Assembly: GCA_958496175.1 (NCBI GenBank)
Contig: OY292279.1
Span: forward strand, 3,410,001 to 3,474,000
From: Sisyra terminalis
Taxonomy: Eukaryota > Arthropoda > Insecta > Neuroptera > Sisyridae
DNA: 64,000 nt
Direction of reading: 5' to 3'
The notes below the pieces were generated by a model. It worked only from the letters and a program-made list of their open reading frames with translations. It made no database searches and was not told where the DNA came from. The translations under genes were made by a program, and so were the position numbers. Positions 51,601-58,172 of this stretch are shown one piece after another (positions within the stretch are counted from its first letter, which is position 1; every line of letters begins with the position of its first letter).

Positions 51601-54600
51601 AACAAAAAAAAAACTCTGATTTTTTTTTGAGCCACTCCTTTTACTTAAATCCTAAATTCGGTCCTGCACTCATGCAAATTCATTGAGTCAAACTTATGAA
51701 GAATATCTCCAAAAATTATATTTACAAAATAAACAGGGGTCGTTTAAAAAAAAAGGTTATATTTCAAAGGATAAAATATATAAGTAGATGCTTACTTTTC
51801 TAAAATAAAATCTACAAGATAAGGGTGGTTAAGTGGTTGATTTTTGGGAAACTAAAACTCTTAAAATTGAACCTTAAATTTCGATCCAAATTCTCTCGAT
51901 AATTTTCTGACCTAAAACTACTTTCTAACTTTTGAAAATCCCTAAATCTTAAATCGACAAACCAAGGACTTTCTTAAGGATTCGCGGGTGTCTATCTTTA
52001 ATACGTCAAGCTCTAATCGCTACTGAATAACTTAAAAGTAGATTAGTAGAGAAAAAAAATTGGCGAAAAAGCAGAAAATTATCGAAAGAACCAAAAAATA
52101 AAAAAACAACTACTAAATCAACAACAAAAGAAAACACTGGCTAGAAAAGCAGGCAGCAAACGTAAAACGACTTACTTGAGCTTTTCTGTCTTCGTGATTA
52201 ATCGGGAAACGGTTTTGGCTTCCTCTAACCCCCTTCACTCCCCCACCGAACTAACGGGGACGTGATTTTTTTGTTTGTTTGCATCAAACATTTAAAAAAT
52301 CGTGCAGCAAAAAAAAATGATTTTTAAGCGAAAATTTCCATAGCAAATTTGTCCAATTGAAAACACTTTTAACAATTGTAATTTTTGGAGCTTTAAAGCT
52401 CTTAGATTGTTTACATTTCGACTAAAACATTGACGATAATTCCTTTTGTGGAATTACACAGCAAACATCACATGTAAAGCGAGCAAATTAAGCCATTGCT
52501 TTGACGAATTAAGTTTTGTAGTAATTATTAATTTTTTCGAAAATAAAATTGCCAATCAAACAACCGATTAGAACAGGGTTTTATTGGGGGATGAACTAAG
52601 AATGAAAGAGATTCTTCGTTGAATTCTATATTTGAAAAAAAAACCAATAACTACAAACTTTCATTGAAATATTTTTTTTTTGTTGTAAATTTGTTATCAA
52701 CATCATAATAATATAAATCGTAAGTACAAACATGAAAAAAGACACAGAAAAAAAAACAACAACACATAGCATTTTCTTTTTTTCGATTCACATCATATGA
52801 AAACTCACCTCTTCATGTTCCCGCGTGAACTTTTCTTTTTTCTTCAGAGCCTCCTGCACTTTCAACTGAAAGGAAAAACTTCCATAAATAACCGTGCAAC
52901 TCACACGTGGCGTTTTCTTAATTATTTACGTTTGAAATTTCCAAAGGATTTCGTCGTTGCGACGCAAACAACGGCTCGTAAATTTAACGATAAACCGAAA
53001 CGTGCATTCATGAATTACTTAAAAGTTTGGCCGGACAAGTTTTGTCATAAAATCTTAAGTTGGGTTTTTATTTTTATTTTTTTTTTTGTTTGGTTGAAGA
53101 CATTGTGGAATTTGTGGGATTGCAATTTTAAAGTTGATGATAAATCCAATGAAAAAAGCTTTGATGAGCTTATTTTTGATCAATGTGATCGGTTCAGCCA
53201 AATCTGTATAGCACGTGGCCCCCAATTATAAACCTAGATCAAAACTTATATTAAAATATCTCCTAGAAGTACTACAACATTTATATACAATTCGCGACAA
53301 AATTCCTCGTTGACCTAGAGGTATGAAATATTCAAAGTTATATGTCTCTAAAACTTATTAGGCTAGAGAAGTGTAACCTACGCGTAACTAAAGGTTATTT
53401 TACAGGAATTATCGTACTTATTTTAAATTTAAAGAAAAACCAATACTACAAAAAAAAACTTGATTTTTTTAAGTGTTTTTTGAGAAGTACATTTACGAAA
53501 AAAATATATTTTGAGCTCCTAAAGGAGCACTATAACTCAAAAATTTCGAGAAAAAAAATGCTGCAATACTATGAAAAAACAATATAAGGTATTCTATAAA
53601 TTAATGAGAAATATTATATGCCCTATGACACAATTTCTTTATAACGACGCGTTTCAACAGTTCCTGGCTGTCATCATCAGGTAATAATTATTTTGTCAGT
53701 TGTAATCAAATTTCATATCGGTTATTTGTTTTATATACTTTGGCGTTAAGTATGTTATTTGGACCTATTTTGTGGGTTTTGCATAATTCATATTCTTCTG
53801 AGAAATTTATATGTGATCTTTTCTTGTAAATATGTAATGGCATAAAATTTGTTTCGAAATTTAAGCATTAATGATTTTCGTCATAAAGGTGATTTGTGAA
53901 ATTTGAAGTTGTTTTAGGAGAGATTATACTGGAACTCACTTTGTAGTAGTACAAAAGTGAAATTAAAGTTGGTGGAAATTGATTTTCCAACCTTTGATTC
54001 GTAGACGATACAATCATAAACACGAACAGTGAAAAAAAGTTATTGGACTTCATTCGAGGACCTCCAATCGTAAGTCAAATATTCGCGTTAAAAACAATAA
54101 GACCAATCGCGATAATGATCAAAATTAGAATAAGAAAATAATTTGCCAAAATATGACGAGAAAATTTTATTTATGGTTCTTACTTTACGGATTTTATTAA
54201 AACCGAAGATCTTAATTGTACGCAGAAAAATAACCCTAACAAAATTAACGATCTTCATCCTTAAAAGTATATGTTAGATTGAAAAATATTATTTCCGGAT
54301 TAAAATTAAGAGTTATATAGAAAAAATATTTAATTAACAACCATTTTCTTTGCGATATATGAATTATAAATCGAAAGAAATACCGTTCCAAATGTTCTGT
54401 ACTCAAAAGTCACTTTTAACGAGAAATACTAAGCTTACTTTGTACAATCAAGGCACTGTAGTTGCTTGAATGGCGCAGGATGCATGGGCCAATCATATCG
54501 CACCGTACAAAACTCAATCTATAATTCGACCAATCAGTGCATTTGTTACTAAAACTTTATATATTTTAACCAATGACATGATTCTTGGATGTACGAGTAT

Positions 54601-57600
54601 GTTCCTTATATCATGTTATGAAAGATCTACCAGTTTGGTCAATGTATAATTTTTTACAGGAACTACATATAATTTTATATATTCAGGTTTTGTTCTTTGT
54701 TGTGATTTAAATGTTCTTCAATGGTTTAAAAACTTTCACCATGTTGTTATTTGTTGAAAATGCGATGTTGAATTTATTTTTCTTTAGGAAGTTGGCGATT
54801 GTGAAATTAAATATATTATCGAAGTTTGATTTTATATATTTCTTGTTTTCTTTTAGTGGAGTTAGAAGAATGGATTTTTTTAGTAAATTTTGATACTATT
54901 TTGTCTATGATTGAGCTGTAGTATCCGTTAGTAGTGGCTATATGTTTAATTATCTTAATTTTTTCTTCATAAACTTTTTTTTTTAGTTTGTGTTCTAAAG
55001 TGAATTTCATTTTCTGGTTAATTTTGTTCAGATCGTATACCATATTGCCAATCTGTCGAGTAATTCCATTAAATATTATAAATATATCGTCCACATTTCT
55101 TCCATAAAAAATTATTTTATTTTTCTAGGTATTGTTCATAGTATATATTTACATTCAAAGTGATTCATATAAATGTCGGCTAGTAGTCCAGATAAAGGGG
55201 AACCTATGGCCATGCCTTCCTTTTGGTAATGAAATTTTTGGTTGAAATTGAAATAGTTTTGATATAAGATGGTGCTTAACAAATGCATTATGTCACTGAT
55301 TATCATATGATTATACATTTTTGATGTCCACAAGTTTATACTCCACAAGTTTTCTTTCTTTCTTAAACAGGGACATTTGTGTATAAGTTGACAATGTCAA
55401 GTGATACCATTTTGATGTTCTGTTGAAGTTTTAGATTTTAAGTATTATTCATAAATTGATATGTGTTTTTAATGAATAATTTTCTTTTATTGTGATACCT
55501 TTTTTGATGGTTTGTACTAATTTTTTGGCTAATCAATATCTAAGAGAATTTAAGGAAGATATAAGGCAAGGTTTATAAAATACACAGGTGGCCTCATGGT
55601 GGCTACGAGACGTATCCAGAAGAAATTCGTACATATCTTCAGAATGATTCAATTTCAAAATTCTTCGTATGACGTCATTTTTTTTTTCTAAAGGAGCAAT
55701 CTGTGTAATTTACAAACTTTGGATATAAGGAACATACTTGCACATCCAAGAATCATGTTATTGGATAAAATCTATTAGGTTTAAGTAACAAATTCACTGA
55801 TTGGCCGAATTAAAGATTGAGTTTTGTACGGTGCGATATGATTGGCCCATGCATCCTGCGCCATTCAAGCAACTACAGTGCCTTGATTGTACAAAGTAAG
55901 CTTAGTATTTCTCGTTTAAAGTGACTTTTAAGTACAGAACAACGGTATTTCTTTCGATTTATAATTCATATATCGCAAAGAAAATTATTTTTATTTAAAT
56001 AATTTCTTTATATAACTCTTAATTATAATCCGAAATCAATATTTTTCAATTTAAAATTTACTTTTGAGGATAAAGTTCGTTGGTTTTGTAAGGGTTATTT
56101 TTATTCGCACAATTAAGACCTTCGGTCCTAATAAAGATCCGTAAATTGAGAACCATTAGAAATTTTTCTTATCATATTTTGGTAACTTATTTTCTTAATC
56201 TAATTTTGATCATTATCGCGATTGGTTTTATTGTTTTTAAAGCGAAATGTTGACTAACGATTTGAAGTCGAATGAAGTCCAATAACTCTTTTTCGATGTT
56301 CGGATTTATGATTGTATCGTCTACGAATCGAAGGTTGAAAAATCACTTTCCACCAATTTTAATTCCTTTATTTTACTCCTCCAAAGTGAGTTCCAATATA
56401 ATTTCTTCTACAACAACTTCAAATTTTACAAAACACCTTTATGACGAAAATCATCAATGCTTAAATTTCGAAAGAAATTTTAAGCCACTAAATATTTGCA
56501 AGAAAGGATCATATATGAACATCCTGGAAGAATTTGAAACCTACAAAGCACATAAAATAGATCCAAATAATTATCATAACGATAAATTATGAAAACAAAT
56601 AAACTTTATGAAATTTGTTTACAAGTAACAAAATAATCATTACCTGATGATGACAGCCAAAAGCTGTTAAAACGCGTCGTTATAAAGAAATTGAGTTATA
56701 GGATAAAATAATAATTCATTAATTTACTATGACTCGGAAATAAATAAAATATTTATCAATGAAACTAAAATGTTTTTTGTGATTCCAAAAGACTGTTGAA
56801 GTTACGATTCGTGGCTAATTTAAATGTTAAAAAACATAAAAAAAAACAATTTTTAATAGACTGAATTGTCTTATTTATTTAATAAAAGTTGAGATCTAAT
56901 TTTATCATCGTTAATAAATCAGAGTTAAATTCTTTAATATTTCAAAAGAGAAATATAGAAATTCTAGTAATTATTGAATCTTTCCATGACAAGAAAATAA
57001 AAGTTCCCAAATAAATAAATCATTTGACTTTAAATTTTCCCTAAATGTTAATAATTAAAGATGTAAATTTTTATATGTTTTCAATCGTTATTTTCACGTT
57101 AACTATGGTACATAGAGAAAACTATTATATTTCCTTTTTGGTTGAAAATTTCCTCTACTATTATTTTTATAATAACGATTTAATTGATTTCTGTCACCGT
57201 TTAAAAGTTATTATTAAAAATTAATTATTTTTTGAAAACTCAATCAGGTGTAGGTGACGTGGCACTTCTTTATGTTTAGAATCAATATATATATGTATCA
57301 ATATAAAAAATGGCTTTTAAGTACTTTTTGGTAAATTTACTTATAAATATTACTTCCTCAACTTTACTTTCTTTAGAACAAGAAAACAATTCAGGTTGTT
57401 TAAGATCGGTTTTTCTATTTAAAATTTTTACTATTCAATTAGCTACGTTTCGTTACGTATTATGACTTCTTGATTCACAAAAATATAATATTTTCAATTT
57501 AGATTCAATAAATAAATATTTATTTTATTATATTTTTGTGAATCAAGAAGTCACAATACGTAACGAAACGTAGCTAATTGAATAGTAAAAATATTAAATA

Positions 57601-58172
57601 GAAAAACCGATCTTAAACAACCTGAATTGTCTTTTTATTTAAAAAAAATAAAGGCTGAGATCTGAATTTTATCATCTATTTCTTTAGAACTTTAAAAAAA
57701 AGATTCTCTGACGTAACTTAGTTACTGTAAGAAAGAATACAGTTTCAATGAGTAATAGTGCTCCTTTAGGAGCATAAAATAATTTTTTTTCGTTTGTCTT
57801 CTTAAAAAAACACGAGAAAACTAGTTTCTTTTGTGTTTTTTTTCTTCTGAGGGAAATTTGGTCACAAAATGTACACAAAATATATTTTTTACATCAAGTC
57901 AACATTTTAATATAAGTTTCGATATAGCTTTCTTCCTCCCCCCAATTCACGATGCAGACCCGGCTTAACCCTTTGGATTTTTTTTTTTTTTTTGGGACAC
58001 TTACCCGATGTATGGTTTCTTCAAAGCTGTTGGACGCGCCGCCATTCATTTGAAAGAATCTCAATCGATCGTAGTCACGTGGATCGACCATCGATCGCAA
58101 AATGGTGTGCTGTCCCAACTCCTGGCCAAAGCTCGCACCTCCAGCCTGCAAAACACTGTCGGGCGTATCCAC
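35884..58172 (-). CDS. SASH1: SASH1-like SH3/SAM adaptor protein gene, 9 exons, 5' end missing
   Basis: Joining nine minus-strand exons (58172-58005, 52865-52809, 48035-47966, 39514-39184, 38649-38367, 38306-38123, 37354-37197, 37139-36782, 36680-35884) gives 2406 nt, 801 residues and a stop, with every junction in phase. Residues 397-452 form an SH3 domain (RARALVDYTPSPYD, KGDIIDIL, GIWKG, VGIFKFINVELL). Residues 473-536 form a SAM domain (FVLNGYEDLELFKEIEPADL, LDYLGI, HRAKILSAVQLLHDF). Upstream come a charged helix (residues 57-75) and Ser-rich stretches around SDVQSVSSRLSTISVETSR. The order and wording match the SLY/SASH adaptor family (vertebrate SASH1/SASH3; in Drosophila probably SKIP, a Shal K+ channel interactor). 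Family members are scaffold proteins in signalling. After the SAM domain a Ser/Thr-rich tail (537-801) ends without the second SAM of vertebrate SASH1. The first recognised codon is an internal Val after an acceptor, so the start lies upstream. Confidence 0.9.
36782..37139 (-). CDS. SASH1: SASH1-like exon (rest of SH3 plus SAM domain)
   Basis: A 57-bp intron precedes it (acceptor GGGATTTCAG); donor GTAAGT, phase 1. It encodes KGDIIDIL, GIWKGICHNRVGIFKFINVE (end of SH3) and the SAM domain with FVLNGYEDLELFKEIEPADL and LDYLGILNPDHRAK. These residues are the clearest family match in the window. Confidence 0.93.
37197..37354 (-). CDS. SASH1: SASH1-like exon (start of SH3 domain)
   Basis: Acceptor GCGATTTTAG, donor GTAATA, 158 nt, ending in phase 0. 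After STQALVRAGSNHSSISAED and PSPSSLEQIVG it encodes the first SH3 strand and RT loop, RARALVDYTPSPYDKEALKF. The ALVDYTPS motif is the SH3 signature. Confidence 0.9.
37668..37845. repeat. Small inverted repeat in SASH1 intron (MITE-like)
   Basis: GTCTTCTTGGTACTGGACCTC near 37670-37692 is inverted as GAGGTTCAGTACCAAGAAGAC near 37820-37842, enclosing GC-rich purine/pyrimidine runs. Together with the surrounding TTTTCTCAACTTTTTTT segments it looks like a degraded transposon fragment within the 768-bp intron. Confidence 0.5.
38123..38306 (-). CDS. SASH1: SASH1-like exon (VGRVRGLRQDVQRKITRLR region)
   Basis: Acceptor TTCTTGGTAG, separated from the previous exon by only about 60 bp. 184 nt, donor GTAGGT, phase 1 at the end. 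It encodes SNDGRAAGVAGLVGRVRGLR and a basic, helix-like DVQRKITRLRNETNEQQ. The last A joins GT of the next exon to make Ser in SGSGSS-TQALVRAGSNHSS. Confidence 0.87.
38367..38649 (-). CDS. SASH1: SASH1-like exon (Ser-rich region)
   Basis: Acceptor AAAATTTTAG, 283 nt. It encodes SARDRESGDYAGSDVQSVSS, RLSTISVETSRSEQPEA, then GKGRPFRKMLGYTPRSEDG and an acidic SSDYEDQEEYEN. Basic and Ser-rich motifs of this kind are phosphorylation and nuclear-localisation regions in SLY-family proteins. I place the donor at ATG|GTTGGT (38366-38361), non-consensus but the only choice that keeps phase 0 into the next exon. An alternative GTACTT donor 4 nt downstream breaks the frame. Confidence 0.85.
38707..38838. 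mobile_element. hAT-type MITE, copy 1
   Basis: Inverted ends CAGTGGTTTTTAACATTATTT and AATTAAGAACCACTG; about 130 bp. The 8-bp flanks ATCTAAAT and ATCAAAAA match at 6 of 8 positions, compatible with a decayed hAT target duplication. CAGTGGTT-type ends are typical of hAT non-autonomous elements. The internal CCTGAGAGACTGACTCATCAT is shared with the other two copies. Confidence 0.6.
38857..39006. mobile_element. hAT-type MITE, copy 2, with exon-end sequence in place of its left terminus
   Basis: The right end (GATTAAGAACCACTG) and interior match copies 1 and 3. The left end is replaced by TTTACCGTACAGGGATGATTGGGGTAGGAT, a close match to the exon end and 5' splice site at 39181-39212. A local duplication copied about 30 bp of coding sequence plus the donor into the intron. 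Confidence 0.6.
39034..39158. mobile_element. hAT-type MITE, copy 3
   Basis: Ends CAGTGATTCTTAACCTTATT and AGATTAAGAACCACTG, about 125 bp, interior GTCGAACCTGAGAGACTGACTC as in the other copies. It sits only about 25 bp downstream, in gene direction, of the exon donor at 39183. Confidence 0.6.
39184..39514 (-). CDS. SASH1: SASH1-like exon (331 nt, acidic/proline-rich)
   Basis: Acceptor CCTTTGGGTAG and donor GTAAAAA, leaving two bases (CG) that join T of the next exon to make Arg. It encodes DDTYMYEEDIRVYHEPGQ..., YDEPPYESDPEDF, an NLRQEPRGEG stretch and LPRDPPNSGTPRRG. The donor region is copied in the downstream intron at about 38857-38886. Confidence 0.88.
39515..40500. other. Intron sequence with a GC-richer unique block (39830-40300)
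   Basis: No coding exon is recognised. The block at 39830-40300 is less AT-rich, non-repetitive and rich in CGATCG/CGACG words, unlike the flanking intron. It lies upstream, in gene direction, of the 331-nt exon, where an internal promoter or enhancer could be. That is inference only. Confidence 0.3.
40454..41301. repeat. Inverted ~55-bp repeat bracketing the first intronic repeat units
   Basis: GAAACAGGGGAATTACACTC at 40453-40472, with the following TATGTAATTAAAGA, is inverted near 41240-41301 (TCTTTAATTACATAGTA...AGTGTAATTCCCCTGTTTC). It encloses about 750 bp holding the first three copies of the intronic repeat, as expected for element termini. Confidence 0.55.
40540..42900 (+). repeat. 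Irregular tandem repeat family in the 8.4-kb SASH1 intron (six copies)
   Basis: A module with CAGGCTAGGAA(GGCACA)...GGGGAAGGAAAA, TTGGTCCAAT, GAATTTGGGGT(C/T)ACAAAATCAGCGG and ATGGCATTTTGGTAATGAT occurs near 40575, 40802, 41172, 41595, 41977 and 42583. Between copies runs a second module (CCTCGTGAAAAATTGGGAAAAA, TTTTTTACGAGTAGTC, AAGTAATATTAATCATTAAA). Spacing is 226-608 bp because each copy has different internal deletions. CAAACCGTTTTCCAAGAGTGG occurs twice (41320 and 42309). Non-coding. Confidence 0.75.
42901..46257. other. AT-rich intron, no gene recognised
   Basis: The segment near 42990-43140 (GGGTAGGCAACCCGACAGACA, then GGGGAATACCCC) is GC-richer and has short inverted motifs. From 44570 to 44720 there is a transposon-like fragment (CTCGTTATAACTCCCGAAAT). 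The remainder is low-complexity A/T sequence with degraded copies of the repeats seen at 46.3-47.9 kb. Confidence 0.4.
46258..47935 (+). repeat. Three direct copies of a ~0.6-kb intronic repeat
   Basis: The order AAAATAGTCCA(C/T), TCCTTA(A/T)AATTGAGTCTATG, TTTTTGGTTCTTTAA(A/G)AAGACGG, TTTTACG...GATAAATAATTGCGTAG and AAAAGGCACGAAAATGACCAG occurs starting near 46258, 46878 and 47455. The third copy lacks an internal block. The array stops about 30 bp from the 70-nt SASH1 exon at 47966, so the repeat ends beside the donor site. Confidence 0.75.
47966..48035 (-). CDS. SASH1: SASH1-like exon (ILRDIRQGLLQLG helix)
   Basis: Acceptor TTTTTTTACAG, donor GTAAGAT, 70 nt, entering in phase 0 and leaving in phase 1. 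It completes a helix started in the micro-exon. Its last G joins AT of the next exon to make Asp (…PLTT-D-DTYMYEED), which confirms the link across the 8.45-kb intron. Confidence 0.85.
48036..50352. other. Intron, mostly unique sequence, no gene recognised
   Basis: 48240-48720 and 49140-49340 are GC-richer and non-repetitive. A C-run followed by CACACACAGACACATAGACATACATATACAC at 49899-49942 (described here in parts) is a simple-sequence tract. The open frames on either strand are short and lack family resemblance. Confidence 0.35.
50353..51506 (+). mobile_element. Helitron-like non-autonomous element carrying a palindrome
   Basis: It begins TCCGTACTAATATTATAAATG after an A and ends GAAGTTTGCCGGGTCTGCTAG before a T. 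Both ends match the well-known insect non-autonomous Helitron pattern (5'-TC...CTAG-3' between A and T). A short hairpin (GGCA...TGCC) lies just before the CTAG. No Rep/helicase is encoded, and the interior is largely the inverted repeat described separately. Confidence 0.5.
50430..51325. repeat. ~0.9-kb near-palindrome inside the Helitron-like element
   Basis: GTTCAAGGTGACAAAAAAAA at 50437 is inverted as TTTTTTTTTGTCACCTTGAAC ending at about 51319. The inward pairs include TGTCTAGCAAAAATTTTTGA against TCAAAAATTTTTGCTAGACA, and the TTTAATGTTCTACAAAAAAG segment against its complement near 50930. The centre is near 50885. Words such as TTAATATTAATATTAAG and CTACAAAAAAG are shared with the larger element at 60.25-62.48 kb, suggesting one family. 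Confidence 0.7.
51507..52808. other. Intron, no gene recognised
   Basis: AT-rich sequence. A short GC-richer patch at 52160-52270 (CTAACCCCCTTCACTCCCCC) is unique. No exon fits the phase of the flanking SASH1 exons, which already join in frame. Confidence 0.35.
52809..52865 (-). CDS. SASH1: SASH1-like 57-nt micro-exon (charged helix)
   Basis: Acceptor CCTTTCAG, donor GTGAGT, 19 codons, phase 0 at both ends: LKVQEALKKKEKFTREHEE. It is highly charged and likely helical or coiled-coil, continuing into the next exon's ILRDIRQGLLQLGKEG. Being short and symmetric, it could be skipped without breaking the frame. Confidence 0.85.
53637..53689 (-). ncRNA. Candidate hammerhead ribozyme (Penelope terminal repeat, copy 1)
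   Basis: On the minus strand: core CTGATGA (53680-53674), a stem GACAG/CTGTT closed by CCAGGAA, core GAAAC (53655-53651) and a GTC cleavage triplet (53648-53646). Stem I can form between TTATTAC before CTGATGA and GTTATAA after GTC (one mismatch). One extra U sits between CUGAUGA and stem II, and stem III is minimal, as reported for Penelope-type hammerheads. Activity is unproven. Confidence 0.5.
54816..55440 (-). pseudogene. Penelope-type reverse transcriptase remnant
   Basis: Reading the minus strand, KMVSLDIVNLYT (about 55410-55381) matches the RT motif with the first catalytic Asp. QKEGMAIGSPLSGLLADIYM and NHFE (about 55225-55150) match the Penelope GSPLS motif. NVDDIFIIF (about 55103-55077) is the YxDD-type catalytic box with Asn for Tyr. 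The three parts are in the correct order but broken by frameshifts and stops (near 55370 and 55120), so the protein is not made. It is about 200 codons long, a small part of a full-length RT. Confidence 0.8.
55715..56710 (+). mobile_element. Penelope-like element, copy 2 (truncated, inverted relative to copy 1)
   Basis: The sequence 55715-56710 is the reverse complement of 54640-53630 with scattered differences (for example ACATCCAAGAATCATGTTAT and GATTGGCCCATGCATCCTGCG). A plus-strand frame at 56272-56592 encodes a peptide with HLYDENHQCLNFERNF and FKPLNICKKGSYMN...LEEFETYKAHK, which resembles the extreme C-terminus of Penelope-like ORFs. It lacks the RT. The two copies are arranged head-to-head, with ribozyme ends outward. 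Confidence 0.7.
56634..56688 (+). ncRNA. Degenerate hammerhead ribozyme (Penelope terminal repeat, copy 2)
   Basis: Same layout on the plus strand: CTGATGA at 56644-56650, a better stem ACAGC/GCTGT with a CAAAA loop, and the GTC triplet near 56677. The conserved GAAAC is AAAAC, so the catalytic core is damaged and cleavage is not expected. Confidence 0.5.
57386..57630. mobile_element. Hairpin MITE with 105-bp inverted arms
   Basis: The left arm 57386-57490 and right arm 57526-57630 are reverse complements with only about two or three mismatches (for example GTATTATGACTTC against GTATTGTGACTTC). They start and end ACAATTCAGG...CCTGAATTGT, with a 35-bp AT spacer. The high arm identity suggests a fairly recent insertion or conversion. 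No coding capacity. The sequence after the right arm resembles 56870-56935 (CTGAATTGTCTT...GAGATCT...TTTTATCATC), a related partial copy. Confidence 0.7.
58005..58172 (-). CDS. SASH1: SASH1-like exon (first recognised, 56 codons)
   Basis: Preceded on the minus strand by a pyrimidine-rich tract ending GCTTGCAG and followed by GTAAGTGTC, phase 0 at both ends. It encodes VDTPDSVLQAGG...SMVDPRDYDRLRF...SFEETIHR. The composition is clearly coding (balanced GC) within AT-rich DNA. No known domain; it would lie in the N-terminal conserved part of the SASH/SLY proteins. The 5.1-kb intron after it holds the Penelope-like copies. Confidence 0.85.

Larger units (their letters stand above)
53630..55440 (-). 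mobile_element. Penelope-like element, copy 1 (5'-truncated, minus strand)
   Basis: In minus-strand order: reverse-transcriptase remnants at about 55410-54816, an interior region, a C-terminal frame (54053-53868) and a candidate hammerhead ribozyme at 53689-53637. The C-terminal frame and ribozyme region are shared, inverted, with copy 2. Penelope-like elements are retroelements that encode an RT related to telomerase and often a GIY-YIG endonuclease, and carry hammerhead ribozymes in their terminal repeats. I see no GIY-YIG motif here. Confidence 0.75.
53440..57870. repeat. Outer ~100-bp inverted repeat around the Penelope pair and hairpin
   Basis: The segment near 53445-53545 (AAGTGTTTTTTGAGAAG, then GAGCTCCTAAAGGAGCAC, then ATAACTC) is matched on the opposite strand near 57745-57860 (GTGCTCCTTTAGGAGCAT, then TCTTCTTAAAAAAACACGAG). 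Only about 100 bp match, with several differences. It may be two independent insertions of one small element. Confidence 0.4.

Noticed and set aside
52797..53231. 144-codon plus-strand frame
   Set aside because: It overlaps the antisense of the 57-nt SASH1 exon and is A/T-rich by composition, with no recognisable domain.
56272..56592. Independent 106-codon host gene
   Set aside because: Its C-terminal half resembles the end of Penelope-like ORFs, and it lies in an inverted copy of the neighbouring element, so it is annotated as part of that element.
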